Shown here piece by piece: positions 10,066 to 18,627 of a stretch of DNA of 33,722 bases. The stretch covers positions 1 through 33,722 of the forward strand of contig CABYZU010000010.1 of NCBI GenBank assembly GCA_902523495.1, read 5' to 3'. The DNA comes from an uncultured Pelagibacteraceae bacterium (GTDB lineage: Bacteria > Pseudomonadota > Alphaproteobacteria > Pelagibacterales > Pelagibacteraceae). The notes under the pieces are model-generated. The model did not search any database. It was given only the letters and a program-made list of their open reading frames with translations, and was not told where the DNA came from. Both the position numbers and the translations under genes were made by a program. The stretch's first letter is position 1. Each line of letters starts with the position of its first letter.

Positions 10066-11279
10066 GATTTTACTTTCTCAAAAATTAAAGCAGCATTGGT
10101 TCCACCAAAACCAAAACTATTAGACATTACAGCATTTAAAGTTACTCCTACTTCTGTTTTAGCAATTATTGGAAACTTTTTAGCTTCCTCATCTATTTCA
10201 TTTATATTAGCAGATCCTGCTATAAAATTATTTTTCATCATAATTAAACAATAGATTGCTTCATGAACAGATGCAGCTCCTAATGGGTGGCCTGATAGTG
10301 ATTTTGTGGAACTAATTTTTGGAATTTCGTTTCCAAAAGCTTCTTTGACAGCATTTAATTCCGTAATATCTCCAACAGGCGTAGAAGTTCCATGGGTATT
10401 TATATAATCAATTTTATTTTTAGATGTTGCCATAGCCATCTTCATACAACGTACCGCCCCCTCGCCTGATGGAGCCACCATATCGTATCCATCAGAAGTT
10501 GCTCCATAACCAGTTAATTCCGCGTATACTTTAGCACCTCTTGCTTTAGCATGTTCGTATTCTTCAAGCACAAGCACACCACCACCACCAGCAATTACAA
10601 AACCATCTCTTGTTTTATCATAAGCTCTTGATGCAGTTTCGGGAGTATCGTTGTATTTAGATGATAATGCTGTCATAGCATCGAACATTGCAGTCATGGC
10701 CCAATGAATTTCTTCACTTCCACCAGCAAAAATAATATCCTGTTTACCCATCTGAATTAATTCCATAGAATTTCCAATGCAATGTCCACTCGTTGCACAA
10801 GCAGAACTCATCGTATAGTTAGTTCCTTTAATTTTAAAAGGTACAGCAAGTGTAGCTGAAGCTGTGCTTGCCATTGTTCTTGGCACAATAAAAGGACCCA
10901 TAAGTTTTGGAGTTTTAGCTCTAGTTTTATCTGCTGCCAAAATAACATTCTCTATTGAAGGACCACCTGATCCCATCACAATTCCTGTTTTGAAATTACT
11001 TACATCTTTTTCCTCCAATCCAGAGTCGGTAATTGCTTCTTTCATAGCTATATAGTTGTAAGCCGACCCAGAACCCATAAATCTAATTGTTTTTCTGTCT
11101 ATATAATCCTCTAGTCTAATTTTTGGTTTGCCATGAACATGGCTTTTCAAGTTATGTTCTTTATACTCCTCAGCAAAAGAGATTCCTGGTTTAGATTTTA
11201 ACAAAGATTGGTGTACTTCCTCTTGATTGTTACCCAAGCAAGAAACTACACCTAAACCAGTAATCACAACCCTCCTCAT
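10062..11279 (-). CDS. fabB: Beta-ketoacyl-ACP synthase I
   Basis: Condensing enzyme that elongates acyl-ACP and is needed for unsaturated fatty acid elongation. The 405-residue thiolase-fold protein has the Cys-His-His site: Cys161 in [11 protein letters not shown], His in [11 protein letters not shown] and His in [12 protein letters not shown]. Next to fabA it is best called FabB rather than FabF, and its length matches E. coli FabB (406). Its ATG shares one base with the fabA stop (TAATG). Confidence 0.95.
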   Translation of the reverse strand: MRRVVITGLGVVSCLGNNQEEVHQSLLKSKPGISFAEEYKEHNLKSHVHGKPKIRLEDYIDRKTIRFMGSGSAYNYIAMKEAITDSGLEEKDVSNFKTGIVMGSGGPSIENVILAADKTRAKTPKLMGPFIVPRTMASTASATLAVPFKIKGTNYTMSSACATSGHCIGNSMELIQMGKQDIIFAGGSEEIHWAMTAMFDAMTALSSKYNDTPETASRAYDKTRDGFVIAGGGGVLVLEEYEHAKARGAKVYAELTGYGATSDGYDMVAPSGEGAVRCMKMAMATSKNKIDYINTHGTSTPVGDITELNAVKEAFGNEIPKISSTKSLSGHPLGAASVHEAIYCLIMMKNNFIAGSANINEIDEEAKKFPIIAKTEVGVTLNAVMSNSFGFGGTNAALIFEKVKS

Positions 11280-11779
11280 TACTTAAATAATCCTACTTTT
11301 AAATTGTCTGCTGAGTATATTTTTTTTTCATCAGCAAGCAGTATTCCATTTGCAAGACCAACAGTTGTTCCACTTGGTGACATGATTTTTTTCATATCTA
11401 TCTCATATCTTACATTTTTCACAGTTTGTAAAACTTCTCCTGTAAATTTAACAGTTCCAACTCCTAAAGCTCTTCCCTTACCGGGATTTCCTTGCCAGCC
11501 TAAAAAAAAACCTACTAACTGCCACATTGCATCTAAACCTAGACAACCTGGCATAACAGGGTCTTTTTTAAAATGACAATTAAAAAACCAGAGATCATTT
11601 TTAATATCCAATTCTGCTTTGAGCGAGCCTTTATTAAAAGCCCCTTTATCATCATTAATCTCAGTAATTCTATCAAACATAAGCATTGGTGGAAGAGGTA
11701 ATTTAGCATTACCTGGACCAAATAGTTTGCCCTCACCACAATTTATCAGCTCTTTATATGAGTAAGAGTTTTTTTTCAT
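11279..11779 (-). CDS. fabA: 3-hydroxydecanoyl-ACP dehydratase/isomerase
   Basis: FabA dehydrates 3-hydroxydecanoyl-ACP and isomerises the product, starting the oxygen-independent route to unsaturated fatty acids. The 166-residue hot-dog protein has the catalytic His69 in [15 protein letters not shown] and Asp83 in LGLDAMWQL, equivalent to His70 and Asp84 of E. coli. It leads the fabA-fabB-fabI operon and is divergent from irr. The 94-base shared upstream region holds an Irr-box-like site, so iron may influence this operon; that is inference. Confidence 0.95.
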   Translation of the reverse strand: MKKNSYSYKELINCGEGKLFGPGNAKLPLPPMLMFDRITEINDDKGAFNKGSLKAELDIKNDLWFFNCHFKKDPVMPGCLGLDAMWQLVGFFLGWQGNPGKGRALGVGTVKFTGEVLQTVKNVRYEIDMKKIMSPSGTTVGLANGILLADEKKIYSADNLKVGLFK

Positions 11780-11838
11780 AAAACAGAGTAATCTTATTTA
11801 CTTGATTTTGGCATTATATAATATAATTATAATACTAC

Positions 11839-11855
11839 TTTAGAATAATTATAAC
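11839..11855 (+). promoter_or_regulatory. Irr-box (ICE)-like site upstream of irr
   Basis: The sequence TTTAGAATAATTATAAC resembles the alphaproteobacterial iron control element, TTTAGAA-N3-TTCTAAA. The left half is identical and five of seven bases match on the right. It lies 18 bases before the irr start and just downstream of a TATAAT at 11828-11833, a position suited to autoregulation. The region is AT-rich, which raises the chance of a coincidental match; the better site at katG strengthens the case. Confidence 0.5.
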
Positions 11856-11873
11856 TAACAATAAGATTAAATT

Positions 11874-12272
11874 GTGAAATATATTGATAAATTAAGAAAT
11901 TCTGGATTAAGACCCACGAAACAAAGACTTCAAATATGCGAGGTGCTTTTTAATACTGAAAAAACATTCCACTTTACGATAAACGAGTTAGAGCAAAAGA
12001 TTAAGGACAAGATAGATAATAAAATCTCCTTAGCGACAGTCTATAATACAGTTCATGCTTTTGAAAAAAAAGGCTACTTAAAACAAATACCTATAAATTC
12101 AAATCAGACTTATTTTGACACTAATGTTACGGATCATCATCATTTTTATGATCTAAAAGATCAAAAATTGATTGACTTAGAAAATTCTGATGTAGGTCCT
12201 ATAAATATTAAAAAAAAAATTAATGGAAAGAGAATTAAGTCTGTTGAGGTTCTAGTAAAACTTGAAGATTAA
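11874..12272 (+). CDS. irr: Iron response regulator Irr (Fur superfamily)
   Basis: Irr is the heme-status-sensing Fur-family regulator of alphaproteobacteria; in relatives it binds iron control elements when heme is scarce and is lost or inactivated when heme is plentiful. The 132-residue protein has a winged helix (~1-75, with GLRPTKQRLQICEVL and SLATVYNTVHAFEKKGYL) and a dimerisation domain with the HHH motif at 88-90 (FDTNVTDHHHFYD), the Irr hallmark. No Cys-Pro heme regulatory motif is visible; the only cysteine is in the helix-turn-helix region. It starts with GTG. It is divergent from fabA and upstream of katG. Confidence 0.9.
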   Translation: MKYIDKLRNSGLRPTKQRLQICEVLFNTEKTFHFTINELEQKIKDKIDNKISLATVYNTVHAFEKKGYLKQIPINSNQTYFDTNVTDHHHFYDLKDQKLIDLENSDVGPINIKKKINGKRIKSVEVLVKLED

Positions 12273-12305
12273 GTTTTCGATCAATTTAGCGTCATTATTA
12301 ACCAA

Positions 12306-12334
12306 TTGACACTTATTTAGAACCATTATAAACT
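12306..12334 (+). promoter_or_regulatory. katG promoter with embedded Irr-box-like operator
   Basis: TTGACA at 12306-12311 is a perfect -35 hexamer. TAAACT at 12329-12334 (17-base spacer), or TATAAA at 12327-12332 (15-base spacer), can serve as -10. Between and over them, 12316-12332 reads TTTAGAACCATTATAAA, which matches 13 of the 14 specified bases of the iron control element TTTAGAA-N3-TTCTAAA. An operator filling the spacer and -10 is a classic repressor layout, so Irr is the natural candidate regulator of katG. Motif and geometry are seen; the regulation is inferred. Confidence 0.7.
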
Positions 12335-12366
12335 AGGACTTTATCAATTAATATATAGGAAATTAA

Positions 12367-14604
12367 ATGAGCACTGAAAATTTTAAGAACAAATCCTTTA
12401 AAGCCAATGAACTAAGCAAATGTCCCTTCACAGGAGTAGGAACACCTGCAAAGTTTTCTGCAGGAAGAGGTCAAACAGTTAGAGATTTTTGGCCGAATAG
12501 TTTGAATCTTAAAATTCTTAGTCAGCATTCTAATCTTTCTAACCCTATGGATAAGAAATTTAGTTACGCAAAAGAATTTAAAAAATTGAATTACAAGGCT
12601 TTAAAAAAAGATTTAAAAAAATTAATGACAGATTCGCAAGATTGGTGGCCAGCTGATTATGGTCATTACGGTCCTTTGTTTATCCGATTAGCTTGGCATG
12701 CAGCAGGAACTTATAGAACAGGTGATGGTAGAGGTGGAGCTGGTACAGGAAATCAAAGATTTGCTCCGCTTAACTCCTGGCCTGATAATGTAAATTTAGA
12801 TAAAGCAAGATTGCTACTATGGCCTATTAAAAAAAAATATGGAAGCAAGATTTCATGGGCTGACCTTTTTATATTAGTTGGAAACGTGGCATTAGATTCA
12901 ATGGGTTTCAAAACTTTCGGCTTTGGAGCAGGCAGAACTGATATCTGGGAGCCAGAGGATGATATTTACTGGGGTTCAGAAAAAGAGATGCTAGGTGTAG
13001 AACGATATAGCGGTACTAGAGATCTAGAACAACCCTTAGGAGCTTCACACATGGGTTTGATTTATGTAAATCCACAAGGTCCAGACGCAAATCCAGATCC
13101 AAAACTTGCTGCACACGATATCAGAGAAACATTCGGAAGAATGGCTATGAATGATTATGAAACAGCAGCACTTGTGGCTGGAGGACATACATTTGGAAAA
13201 TCACATGGTGCAGCATCTGAGTCATACAAAGGTCCAGACCCAGAGGCTTCAAGACTTCAAGATCAATCTACAGGATGGAATAGTGGATATAAATCTGGAA
13301 AAGGGGTTGATGCAATTAGTAGCGGTATAGAGGGAGCTTGGACACAAAACCCTATTAAATGGGATATGGGATATTTAGATTGTTTATACGGTCATGATTG
13401 GGAACTTACAAAAAGTCCTGCGGGTGCTCATCAATGGACACCGAAGAAAAATGGTCAAAAGATTAAAATGGTTCCAGACGCACATCAAAAAGGTGTACTT
13501 CATCCACCAATGATGCAAACAACAGATATATCAATGAAAGTTGATCCAAGCTATGGACCTATAACAAAGCATTTTCATGAAAACCCTAATGAATTTCATG
13601 ATGCATTTGCAAGGGCATGGTTTAAATTAACTCATAGAGATATGGGCCCTAGAGTTTGTTACCTTGGCAGTGATGTTCCAAAAGAGCAATTAATTTGGCA
13701 AGATCCAATTGATAAATCAAAGTATAAACTTAAGTCAAAAGATATTAAAGATTTAAAAACAAAAATTGCTAAATCAAAAATATCTATTTCGGATTTAGTT
13801 TCTACAGCTTGGGCATCAGCGTCCACTTTTAGAGGCTCAGATAAAAGAGGTGGAGCTAATGGTGCAAGAATAATGCTAGAACCGCAAAAAAATTGGAAGG
13901 TTAATAATCCAAAGAAACTATCAACAGTAATTAAGACTTTGAGTAAAATTAAAAGTAAATTTGATAACAAAAATAAAAATGTTTCAATGGCTGATCTAAT
14001 TGTCTTAGCGGGTGGTGTTGGTATTGAAATGGCCGCAAAAAAAGCTGGCTATAAAGTTAATGTGCCATTCTCAGCTGGTAGAGGTGATGCTAGACAAGAT
14101 CAAACTGATGTTAATTCTTTTGGTCTTCTTGAACCACAAGCAGACGGTTTTAGAAACTATCTTAATGGAGAGAATTCAAATGTTTCCGCTGAGGAGAAGT
14201 TAGTTGATAAGGCTCAGTTAATGGGTTTAACTGCACCAGAAATGACTGCGCTTGTAGGTGGAATGAGAGTTTTAAACACTAACTACAATGGTTCAGATCA
14301 TGGTGTTTTCACTAACAAGCCCGGTACTCTTACGAATGATTATTTCACAAATTTATTAGATATGAATATAACTTGGAAAGAAGAAGATAAATCAGAACAA
14401 ACATTTTTAGGAAAAGACCGAAAAACACTGAAAACTAAATGGAAAGCAACGAGGGTTGATTTGATTTTTGGTTCAAATTCTCAACTAAGAGCTCTAGCTG
14501 AGGTCTATGCATGTGCAGACTCAGGTCATAAATTTGTAAAGGATTTTATTACAGCTTGGGTAAAGGTTATGAATTCAGATAGATTTGATTTGAAATTAAA
14601 TTAA
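12367..14604 (+). CDS. katG: Catalase-peroxidase
   Basis: Bifunctional heme enzyme that removes hydrogen peroxide. At 745 residues it is full length. The distal heme site has Arg107, Trp110 and His111 in [13 protein letters not shown]. The proximal ligand is His274 in [11 protein letters not shown]. Tyr233 (in [10 protein letters not shown]) and Met259 sit at the right spacing, 26 residues, to form the Met-Tyr-Trp adduct needed for catalase activity. The degenerate C-terminal peroxidase repeat is present. No signal peptide is seen, so it is probably cytoplasmic. It follows irr under an Irr-box-like promoter and is followed by two genes likely on the same message. Confidence 0.97.
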   Translation: MSTENFKNKSFKANELSKCPFTGVGTPAKFSAGRGQTVRDFWPNSLNLKILSQHSNLSNPMDKKFSYAKEFKKLNYKALKKDLKKLMTDSQDWWPADYGHYGPLFIRLAWHAAGTYRTGDGRGGAGTGNQRFAPLNSWPDNVNLDKARLLLWPIKKKYGSKISWADLFILVGNVALDSMGFKTFGFGAGRTDIWEPEDDIYWGSEKEMLGVERYSGTRDLEQPLGASHMGLIYVNPQGPDANPDPKLAAHDIRETFGRMAMNDYETAALVAGGHTFGKSHGAASESYKGPDPEASRLQDQSTGWNSGYKSGKGVDAISSGIEGAWTQNPIKWDMGYLDCLYGHDWELTKSPAGAHQWTPKKNGQKIKMVPDAHQKGVLHPPMMQTTDISMKVDPSYGPITKHFHENPNEFHDAFARAWFKLTHRDMGPRVCYLGSDVPKEQLIWQDPIDKSKYKLKSKDIKDLKTKIAKSKISISDLVSTAWASASTFRGSDKRGGANGARIMLEPQKNWKVNNPKKLSTVIKTLSKIKSKFDNKNKNVSMADLIVLAGGVGIEMAAKKAGYKVNVPFSAGRGDARQDQTDVNSFGLLEPQADGFRNYLNGENSNVSAEEKLVDKAQLMGLTAPEMTALVGGMRVLNTNYNGSDHGVFTNKPGTLTNDYFTNLLDMNITWKEEDKSEQTFLGKDRKTLKTKWKATRVDLIFGSNSQLRALAEVYACADSGHKFVKDFITAWVKVMNSDRFDLKLN

Positions 14605-14622
14605 AAAAATGGAATAAAAAAT

Positions 14623-15219
14623 ATGGTAACTACAAATTTTGAGGACTTTTATGAAGTTCCCGATCTTACTTTTGATATTTCTAGATTAAGAAACGACTTG
14701 GAAAAAATTTTGGAAATTAAGAAATTTAATTCTCCTGGAGTTACACATTTTGGTGCAATACCTTTAAATCAAATCCCAAATGATAGAAGTTCTATTGAAG
14801 GGAACAATATAAGAGGTAAATATTGGACAATAGCTGATGATTCAGGAAAAGAAGTGTCAAGAGATTTTGACATAGATGAGTCAAAATATACGCAGTTGGT
14901 CCCCGAATTTGAAAAGACTTACTTCCAAGAAGTATATGAGACGCTACGTAACAAATTTAAACTGGGAAGAGTAAGACTTTTGTTAAAAGAACCAAGATCA
15001 ACTTTAAGTTGGCATAAAGACCCTGAGTGTAGACTTCATGTACCTATTATAACCAACAAAGGTTGTTCAATGGTTATCGAAAATGTAGCAAAACATCTTC
15101 CAGCTAATGGCAAAGTGTGGATAACAAATAATACTAAATACCACAATTTTTTTAATGGTGGTGAGCAAGCACGAATACATCTTGTAGCATGTGTGCTCGA
15201 AAGTCCTTTTAAAAATTAA
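14623..15219 (+). CDS. Aspartyl/asparaginyl beta-hydroxylase-like 2-oxoglutarate dioxygenase
   Basis: The 198-residue protein resembles the cupin-fold Asp/Asn beta-hydroxylase family, Fe(II)- and 2-oxoglutarate-dependent oxygenases. The iron site is visible as His-x-Asp in LSWHKDPECRLHVPI, and the distal His plus the 2-oxoglutarate-binding Arg in YHNFFNGGEQARIHLVACV. The N-terminal ~90 residues are not diagnostic. The substrate is unknown; it may act on a protein, peptide or small molecule. It starts 18 bases after katG and is joined to the next gene by TAATG, so it probably shares Irr-linked control. The family call is fairly firm, the role open. Confidence 0.75.
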   Translation: MVTTNFEDFYEVPDLTFDISRLRNDLEKILEIKKFNSPGVTHFGAIPLNQIPNDRSSIEGNNIRGKYWTIADDSGKEVSRDFDIDESKYTQLVPEFEKTYFQEVYETLRNKFKLGRVRLLLKEPRSTLSWHKDPECRLHVPIITNKGCSMVIENVAKHLPANGKVWITNNTKYHNFFNGGEQARIHLVACVLESPFKN

Positions 15220-15458
15220 TGGAAATTACAAACGGTATATTTCAGGCAACTCAAAGTATTTATCGAAACAACAAAGGTTCGATATTAAGAACAATCATTT
15301 ACACAATTGGACATTTTGCAATTGCAATTACAGTCTTAATGTTGGTCGCTGATGTTACTTTTACGGTTGCATTAACAGATGCAATAGTTGAGCCAATCGC
15401 TAATTCGGTTTGGTATTTCATTTTAGATAAGTGGTGGGCAAGTAAATCAAAAAAATAG
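15219..15458 (+). CDS. DUF2061 family small membrane protein
   Basis: A 79-residue protein with two predicted membrane helices (~24-43 and ~46-68) in the pattern GSILRTIIYTIGHFAIAI...AIVEPIANSVWYFILDKWWA, which I recognise as the DUF2061 family. Function is unknown. Its ATG shares one base with the preceding dioxygenase stop, so the pair is translationally coupled, and it probably ends the katG transcript. No clear terminator follows; the next 121 bases are AT-rich and hold the Fur-box-like site. Confidence 0.75.
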   Translation: MEITNGIFQATQSIYRNNKGSILRTIIYTIGHFAIAITVLMLVADVTFTVALTDAIVEPIANSVWYFILDKWWASKSKK

Positions 15459-15517
15459 TTTGATCAAATATCCTTAAAAAAAAAGCAATTAGTAATCATT
15501 CGCAAAAAAAGTACGCT

Positions 15518-15536
15518 AATAATAATCATTCTCATG
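15518..15536 (+). promoter_or_regulatory. Fur-box-like operator
   Basis: AATAATAATCATTCTCATG matches 16 of 19 bases of the classical Fur box AATGATAATCATTATCATT. It forms the core of a longer imperfect palindrome, 15518-15546, with nine-base arms AATAATAAT and ATTATTATT. A second inverted repeat, TGAAAT-A-ATTTCA, follows at 15546-15558, and a weaker half-site TAATCATTC lies upstream at 15493. The site sits 43 bases before a small cysteine-rich gene. It could bind Fur or its manganese-responsive relative Mur; the regulator cannot be told from sequence. Confidence 0.6.
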
Positions 15537-15579
15537 AATTATTATTGAAATAATTTCATTAACATTTATTTTTTTAATT

Positions 15580-15759
15580 ATGGAAATACAAAATTATAAT
15601 TGTAAAAAATGTGGATTAACAATTTCATCAATATGTTCTAAATGCGATAAAACTGTTGATGTTCAAATTCTTGATGATGGATGCATTGTTCAGAAAACAA
15701 AATGTTTAGACTGCGCAAACGCTCCTGTAATTAAGGACATATGTGAACAACAAAAATAG
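15580..15759 (+). CDS. 59-residue eight-cysteine putative metal-binding protein
   Basis: Unrecognised small protein with Cys at 8, 11, 19, 22, 35, 42, 45 and 56. The first four form CxxC-x7-CxxC (CKKCG...CSKC), a zinc-ribbon or rubredoxin-like pair of knuckles; a third CxxC (CLDC) lies at 42-45. There is no signal peptide or membrane segment. No good Shine-Dalgarno precedes the ATG; the leader is nearly all A and T. The Fur-box-like site just upstream suggests expression under metal limitation and a role in metal binding, delivery or sensing. Coding reality is supported by the cysteine pattern and by filling the gap up to the convergent SH3 gene. Confidence 0.65.
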   Translation: MEIQNYNCKKCGLTISSICSKCDKTVDVQILDDGCIVQKTKCLDCANAPVIKDICEQQK

Positions 15760-15793
15760 TCCAACGTTTAAGGTTAAAAAATAGTTTCTTGAA

Positions 15794-16234
15794 TTAATTG
15801 ATACCCCAAATATTTTCAATTTTAACCCAACCTTTAAACCTTTCAGTTTTAATTTTACACCAATTGTTATTGCAACTTTGAACTAACAGAACCCTACCTT
15901 TTTCAATCTTTGCTAAAGGTCGTGAAAAATTCGTTGGTTTGTTAAACAAGATTTTATCTTTTTTTGGAATTATAGAATTAGCTTTTTTAAGCTGAGAAAC
16001 ATGTATCCATCCACTATTATTTTTTAAATCAATAATTCTCCTAAAGTTCTCTTTTTTATCGATTTGTTTGATAGGAAGGTTAATTTTTGTATAAATATAT
16101 TTAATAGGATACTCAAAACCGGGGCCATATCTAACATTTACTTTATTTTTTTTTAACGAAAGAAAAGTTTCTTCCGAAAAAACGTTTAACGGAAAAAAAA
16201 TACAAATTATGATCAAAAAGAAAATTCTATTCAT
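15794..16234 (-). CDS. Exported SH3-domain protein
   Basis: A 146-residue protein with a signal peptide (MNRIFFLIIICIFFPLNVFSEE, cleavage near residue 20) and two bacterial SH3-like modules. The first has KKNKVNVRYGPGFEYPI and ends in GWIHVSQL; the second has NNNWCKIKTERFKGWVKIENIWGI. This matches the exported SH3 proteins common in alphaproteobacteria, thought to bind cell-wall or protein ligands in the periplasm. The exact role is unknown. It lies 14 bases downstream of the moeB/thiF-like gene, probably as the last gene of that operon. Confidence 0.8.
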   Translation of the reverse strand: MNRIFFLIIICIFFPLNVFSEETFLSLKKNKVNVRYGPGFEYPIKYIYTKINLPIKQIDKKENFRRIIDLKNNSGWIHVSQLKKANSIIPKKDKILFNKPTNFSRPLAKIEKGRVLLVQSCNNNWCKIKTERFKGWVKIENIWGIN

Positions 16235-16248
16235 TATATAACTTTATA

Positions 16249-16986
16249 TTATTTTTTTTTAAATCTAACTTTTCTAAAATTTAAATTCAAAAGATCAATA
16301 ATTAATATTTGATTTTTCAAATTTTTGCCAATTTCCATTATCATCTTTAAAGCTTCATTAGCCTGTGTTGTTCCCACTATCGAAGCTGTTGTACCAACAA
16401 CTCCATCAAATTCACAGTTTAGATTATCATCAGAAATTTGTTCTTCTTGATAAAAATTTTTTAAAGAAGCTGTTTTTCTATCTTTAAAATCAAATGTAAA
16501 TACATGCCCATCAAATTTACTTATTGCCCCGGTTATCAATTTTTTTTTTAATTTAAGACAATAATCATTAATTAGGAATTTAGTTTTAAAATTGTCAGAA
16601 CCATCAATTATTATTTCATAATTTTTAATTATCTTCTCGATATTGTTTTTGTTAAGATTTGATTTGTAAGTATTAATTTTTGTGAGAGGATTTATTTCCT
16701 TAAGTTTTTTTGCAGCCACTTTAACCTTTAGTTTTTTAACATCTTTAGAACTGAATAAACTTTGTCGATGAATATTTGAGAGATTAACAATATCGTTGTC
16801 TATCAAACCAATGGTTCCAATACCAGCTCTTACTAGATTTTCCGCAGCAGGGCAGCCTAGACCTCCAACACCAACAATTAGGATACTTGAGGATAAAATT
16901 TTTTTTTGACCTTCTGCACCTATATTTTTTAAAACTAATTGTCTTGAAAATCTTTCAATTTGGGATTTGCTTAGACTGTTTTTCAT
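16249..16986 (-). CDS. HesA/MoeB/ThiF-type adenylyltransferase
   Basis: E1-like enzyme that adenylates the C-terminal glycine of a ubiquitin-like sulfur carrier (MoaD or ThiS) for molybdopterin or thiamin synthesis. The 245-residue protein has the nucleotide-binding VGVGGLGCPAAENLVRAGIG (~39-58), the Asp/Arg site DNDIVNLSNIHRQ, IIDGSDN at ~126-132 and a candidate catalytic Cys191 in NCEFDGVVGTTASIVG. The two CxxC pairs that hold zinc in E. coli MoeB are missing. No partner carrier gene is nearby, so MoeB and ThiF cannot be separated here. It overlaps dut by four bases. Confidence 0.85.
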   Translation of the reverse strand: MKNSLSKSQIERFSRQLVLKNIGAEGQKKILSSSILIVGVGGLGCPAAENLVRAGIGTIGLIDNDIVNLSNIHRQSLFSSKDVKKLKVKVAAKKLKEINPLTKINTYKSNLNKNNIEKIIKNYEIIIDGSDNFKTKFLINDYCLKLKKKLITGAISKFDGHVFTFDFKDRKTASLKNFYQEEQISDDNLNCEFDGVVGTTASIVGTTQANEALKMIMEIGKNLKNQILIIDLLNLNFRKVRFKKK

Positions 16987-17420
16987 TTACCAGTTGAACC
17001 AAAACCTCTTTCTCCTCTTATTGATACTGGAAGTTCATTAGTTTCTTCTAGATCCATTTTAATAACTGGAGTTAAGATCATTTGAGCAATTCTATCATTT
17101 TTATTAATTTTAAAATTTTTATTTCCATGATTGAACAAAATAATTTTAAGTTCCCCTCTGTAATCACTATCAATAGTGCCAGGTGTATTCAAAATACTGA
17201 TACTATTTTTTGCTGCTAATCCTGATCTTGGTCTTATTTGGATTTCATATTCTTCAGGGAATGCAACTGACAATCCAGTTGGCACAAGAAAAGACTCACC
17301 TGGTTTTAAATCAATCGGCTCATTAATGCAGGCCATTAGGTCCATGCCTGATGCACCATTTGTTTTATATGACGGCAATTTAGCAGAGGAATTTAATTTT
17401 TTAACCAAAACTTTAATCAT
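16983..17420 (-). CDS. dut: Deoxyuridine 5'-triphosphate nucleotidohydrolase
   Basis: Hydrolyses dUTP to dUMP, keeping uracil out of DNA and supplying the dTMP pathway. The 145-residue trimeric-type dUTPase has all five motifs: GASGMDLMA (~22-30), RPRSGLAAKN (~63-72), NTPGTIDSDYRGE with the catalytic Asp84, DRIAQMIL (~109) and the C-terminal P-loop-like RGERGFGSTG. Its ATG shares one base with the coaBC stop. coaBC-dut pairing is common in bacteria. Confidence 0.97.
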   Translation of the reverse strand: MIKVLVKKLNSSAKLPSYKTNGASGMDLMACINEPIDLKPGESFLVPTGLSVAFPEEYEIQIRPRSGLAAKNSISILNTPGTIDSDYRGELKIILFNHGNKNFKINKNDRIAQMILTPVIKMDLEETNELPVSIRGERGFGSTGK

Positions 17421-18619
17421 TAGTTTAAATGACTAATAATCTTTTCCACCAGTTCATCTGAAATCGCAGATTTAGGTTTATATATTAATTTATCTGTTTT
17501 CTTATTTTTATAAAAGATTGAGACTTCATTAAAATCTGAGTCAAACCCTATTGAATTATTTGATACATCATTTGCAACAATCCAATCACAATTTTTTTCG
17601 CTAAGTTTTTTATTTGCATAATTCTCCAATTTATTTGTTTCTGCAGCAAAACCGATAACAAGTTTGGGTCTTAAAGAGTTATGATTAGAAACATAATCAA
17701 GAATATCTACATTTTTTTCTAAATCTAAATTTAATTTGTCTTGCTTTTTAATTTTTATTTTAGCAACTTTTTTTGCTTTATAATCACATACTGCAGCTGA
17801 AAATATTGCTACATCAGCTGGTAAACTTTTAAGTGTTGATTGAAACATTTCCTCAGCAGTTTCGACTTTTATTAAATTAATTTCATCACTTATCTCTAAT
17901 TTTGTTGGTCCAGAAATTAAAGTTGTTTCAAAACCCTTTTTTGATAATGATTTTGCGATTTCATAACCTTGCTTACCACTAGATTTGTTTGTAATATACC
18001 TTATTGGATCAATATATTCATTAGTTGGTCCTGCGGTCACAATTGCTCTATACTTTTTGTTTGTCTTTAAATTTTTAAGATAAATTTCTAGCTGATTGAT
18101 TATTTCTGTTGGCTCTGACATTTTTCCTTCACCATATTCTCCACATGCCATGTCTCCAACTTCAGGGCCAATTAATCTATAGTTATACTTCCTAAGTTTA
18201 GCTATATTTTGTCTAGTAGATTGATGCTCCCACATTCTCACATTCATTGCGGGAGCAATAAAAATTTTTTTGTTTGAGGCAAGTGTAACTGTAGATGCTA
18301 AATCATCAGAATTTCCGTTTGCAAGCTTAGATATTGTATTAGCTGTAGCAGGTGCAATTAAAATAAGGTCTGCCCATCTCGAAAGACTAATGTGATTCAT
18401 TTCTGCCTCATTTTCTAAATTAAAAAGATCTTGATAAACTTTAGATTGGGATAAAGATGTAATCGAAAGAGGCGTCACAAATTCAGCACCGTTTTTTGTG
18501 AGAATTGTTTTTATAATTACACCGTCTTTTTTTAGAAGTCTTATTATTTCAAGACTTTTATAAGCAGCTATTCCACCACAAATTATTAATAAGATTTTTT
18601 TACCTTTTAAATCATTCAT
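17420..18619 (-). CDS. coaBC: Phosphopantothenoylcysteine decarboxylase/synthetase
   Basis: Bifunctional coenzyme A enzyme: the N-terminal flavoprotein CoaC decarboxylates and the C-terminal CoaB joins cysteine to 4'-phosphopantothenate. The 399-residue protein shows the FMN-binding CGGIAAYKSLEIIRLLKK, catalytic His76 in EMNHISLSRWAD, the PASANT-type APATANTISKLANG, PAMNVRMWEH and Cys159 in ACGEYGEGKM. CoaB begins near 190 with TAGPTNEYIDPIRYITNKSSGKQG. It lies between ubiB and dut and is joined to dut by TAATG. Confidence 0.96.
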   Translation of the reverse strand: MNDLKGKKILLIICGGIAAYKSLEIIRLLKKDGVIIKTILTKNGAEFVTPLSITSLSQSKVYQDLFNLENEAEMNHISLSRWADLILIAPATANTISKLANGNSDDLASTVTLASNKKIFIAPAMNVRMWEHQSTRQNIAKLRKYNYRLIGPEVGDMACGEYGEGKMSEPTEIINQLEIYLKNLKTNKKYRAIVTAGPTNEYIDPIRYITNKSSGKQGYEIAKSLSKKGFETTLISGPTKLEISDEINLIKVETAEEMFQSTLKSLPADVAIFSAAVCDYKAKKVAKIKIKKQDKLNLDLEKNVDILDYVSNHNSLRPKLVIGFAAETNKLENYANKKLSEKNCDWIVANDVSNNSIGFDSDFNEVSIFYKNKKTDKLIYKPKSAISDELVEKIISHLN

Positions 18620-18627
18620 TATATGGA

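Noticed and set aside
13659..13970. Minus-strand open frame inside katG
   Set aside because: KatG is full length with all catalytic residues on the plus strand; the antisense frame shows no recognisable domain or ribosome-binding site.
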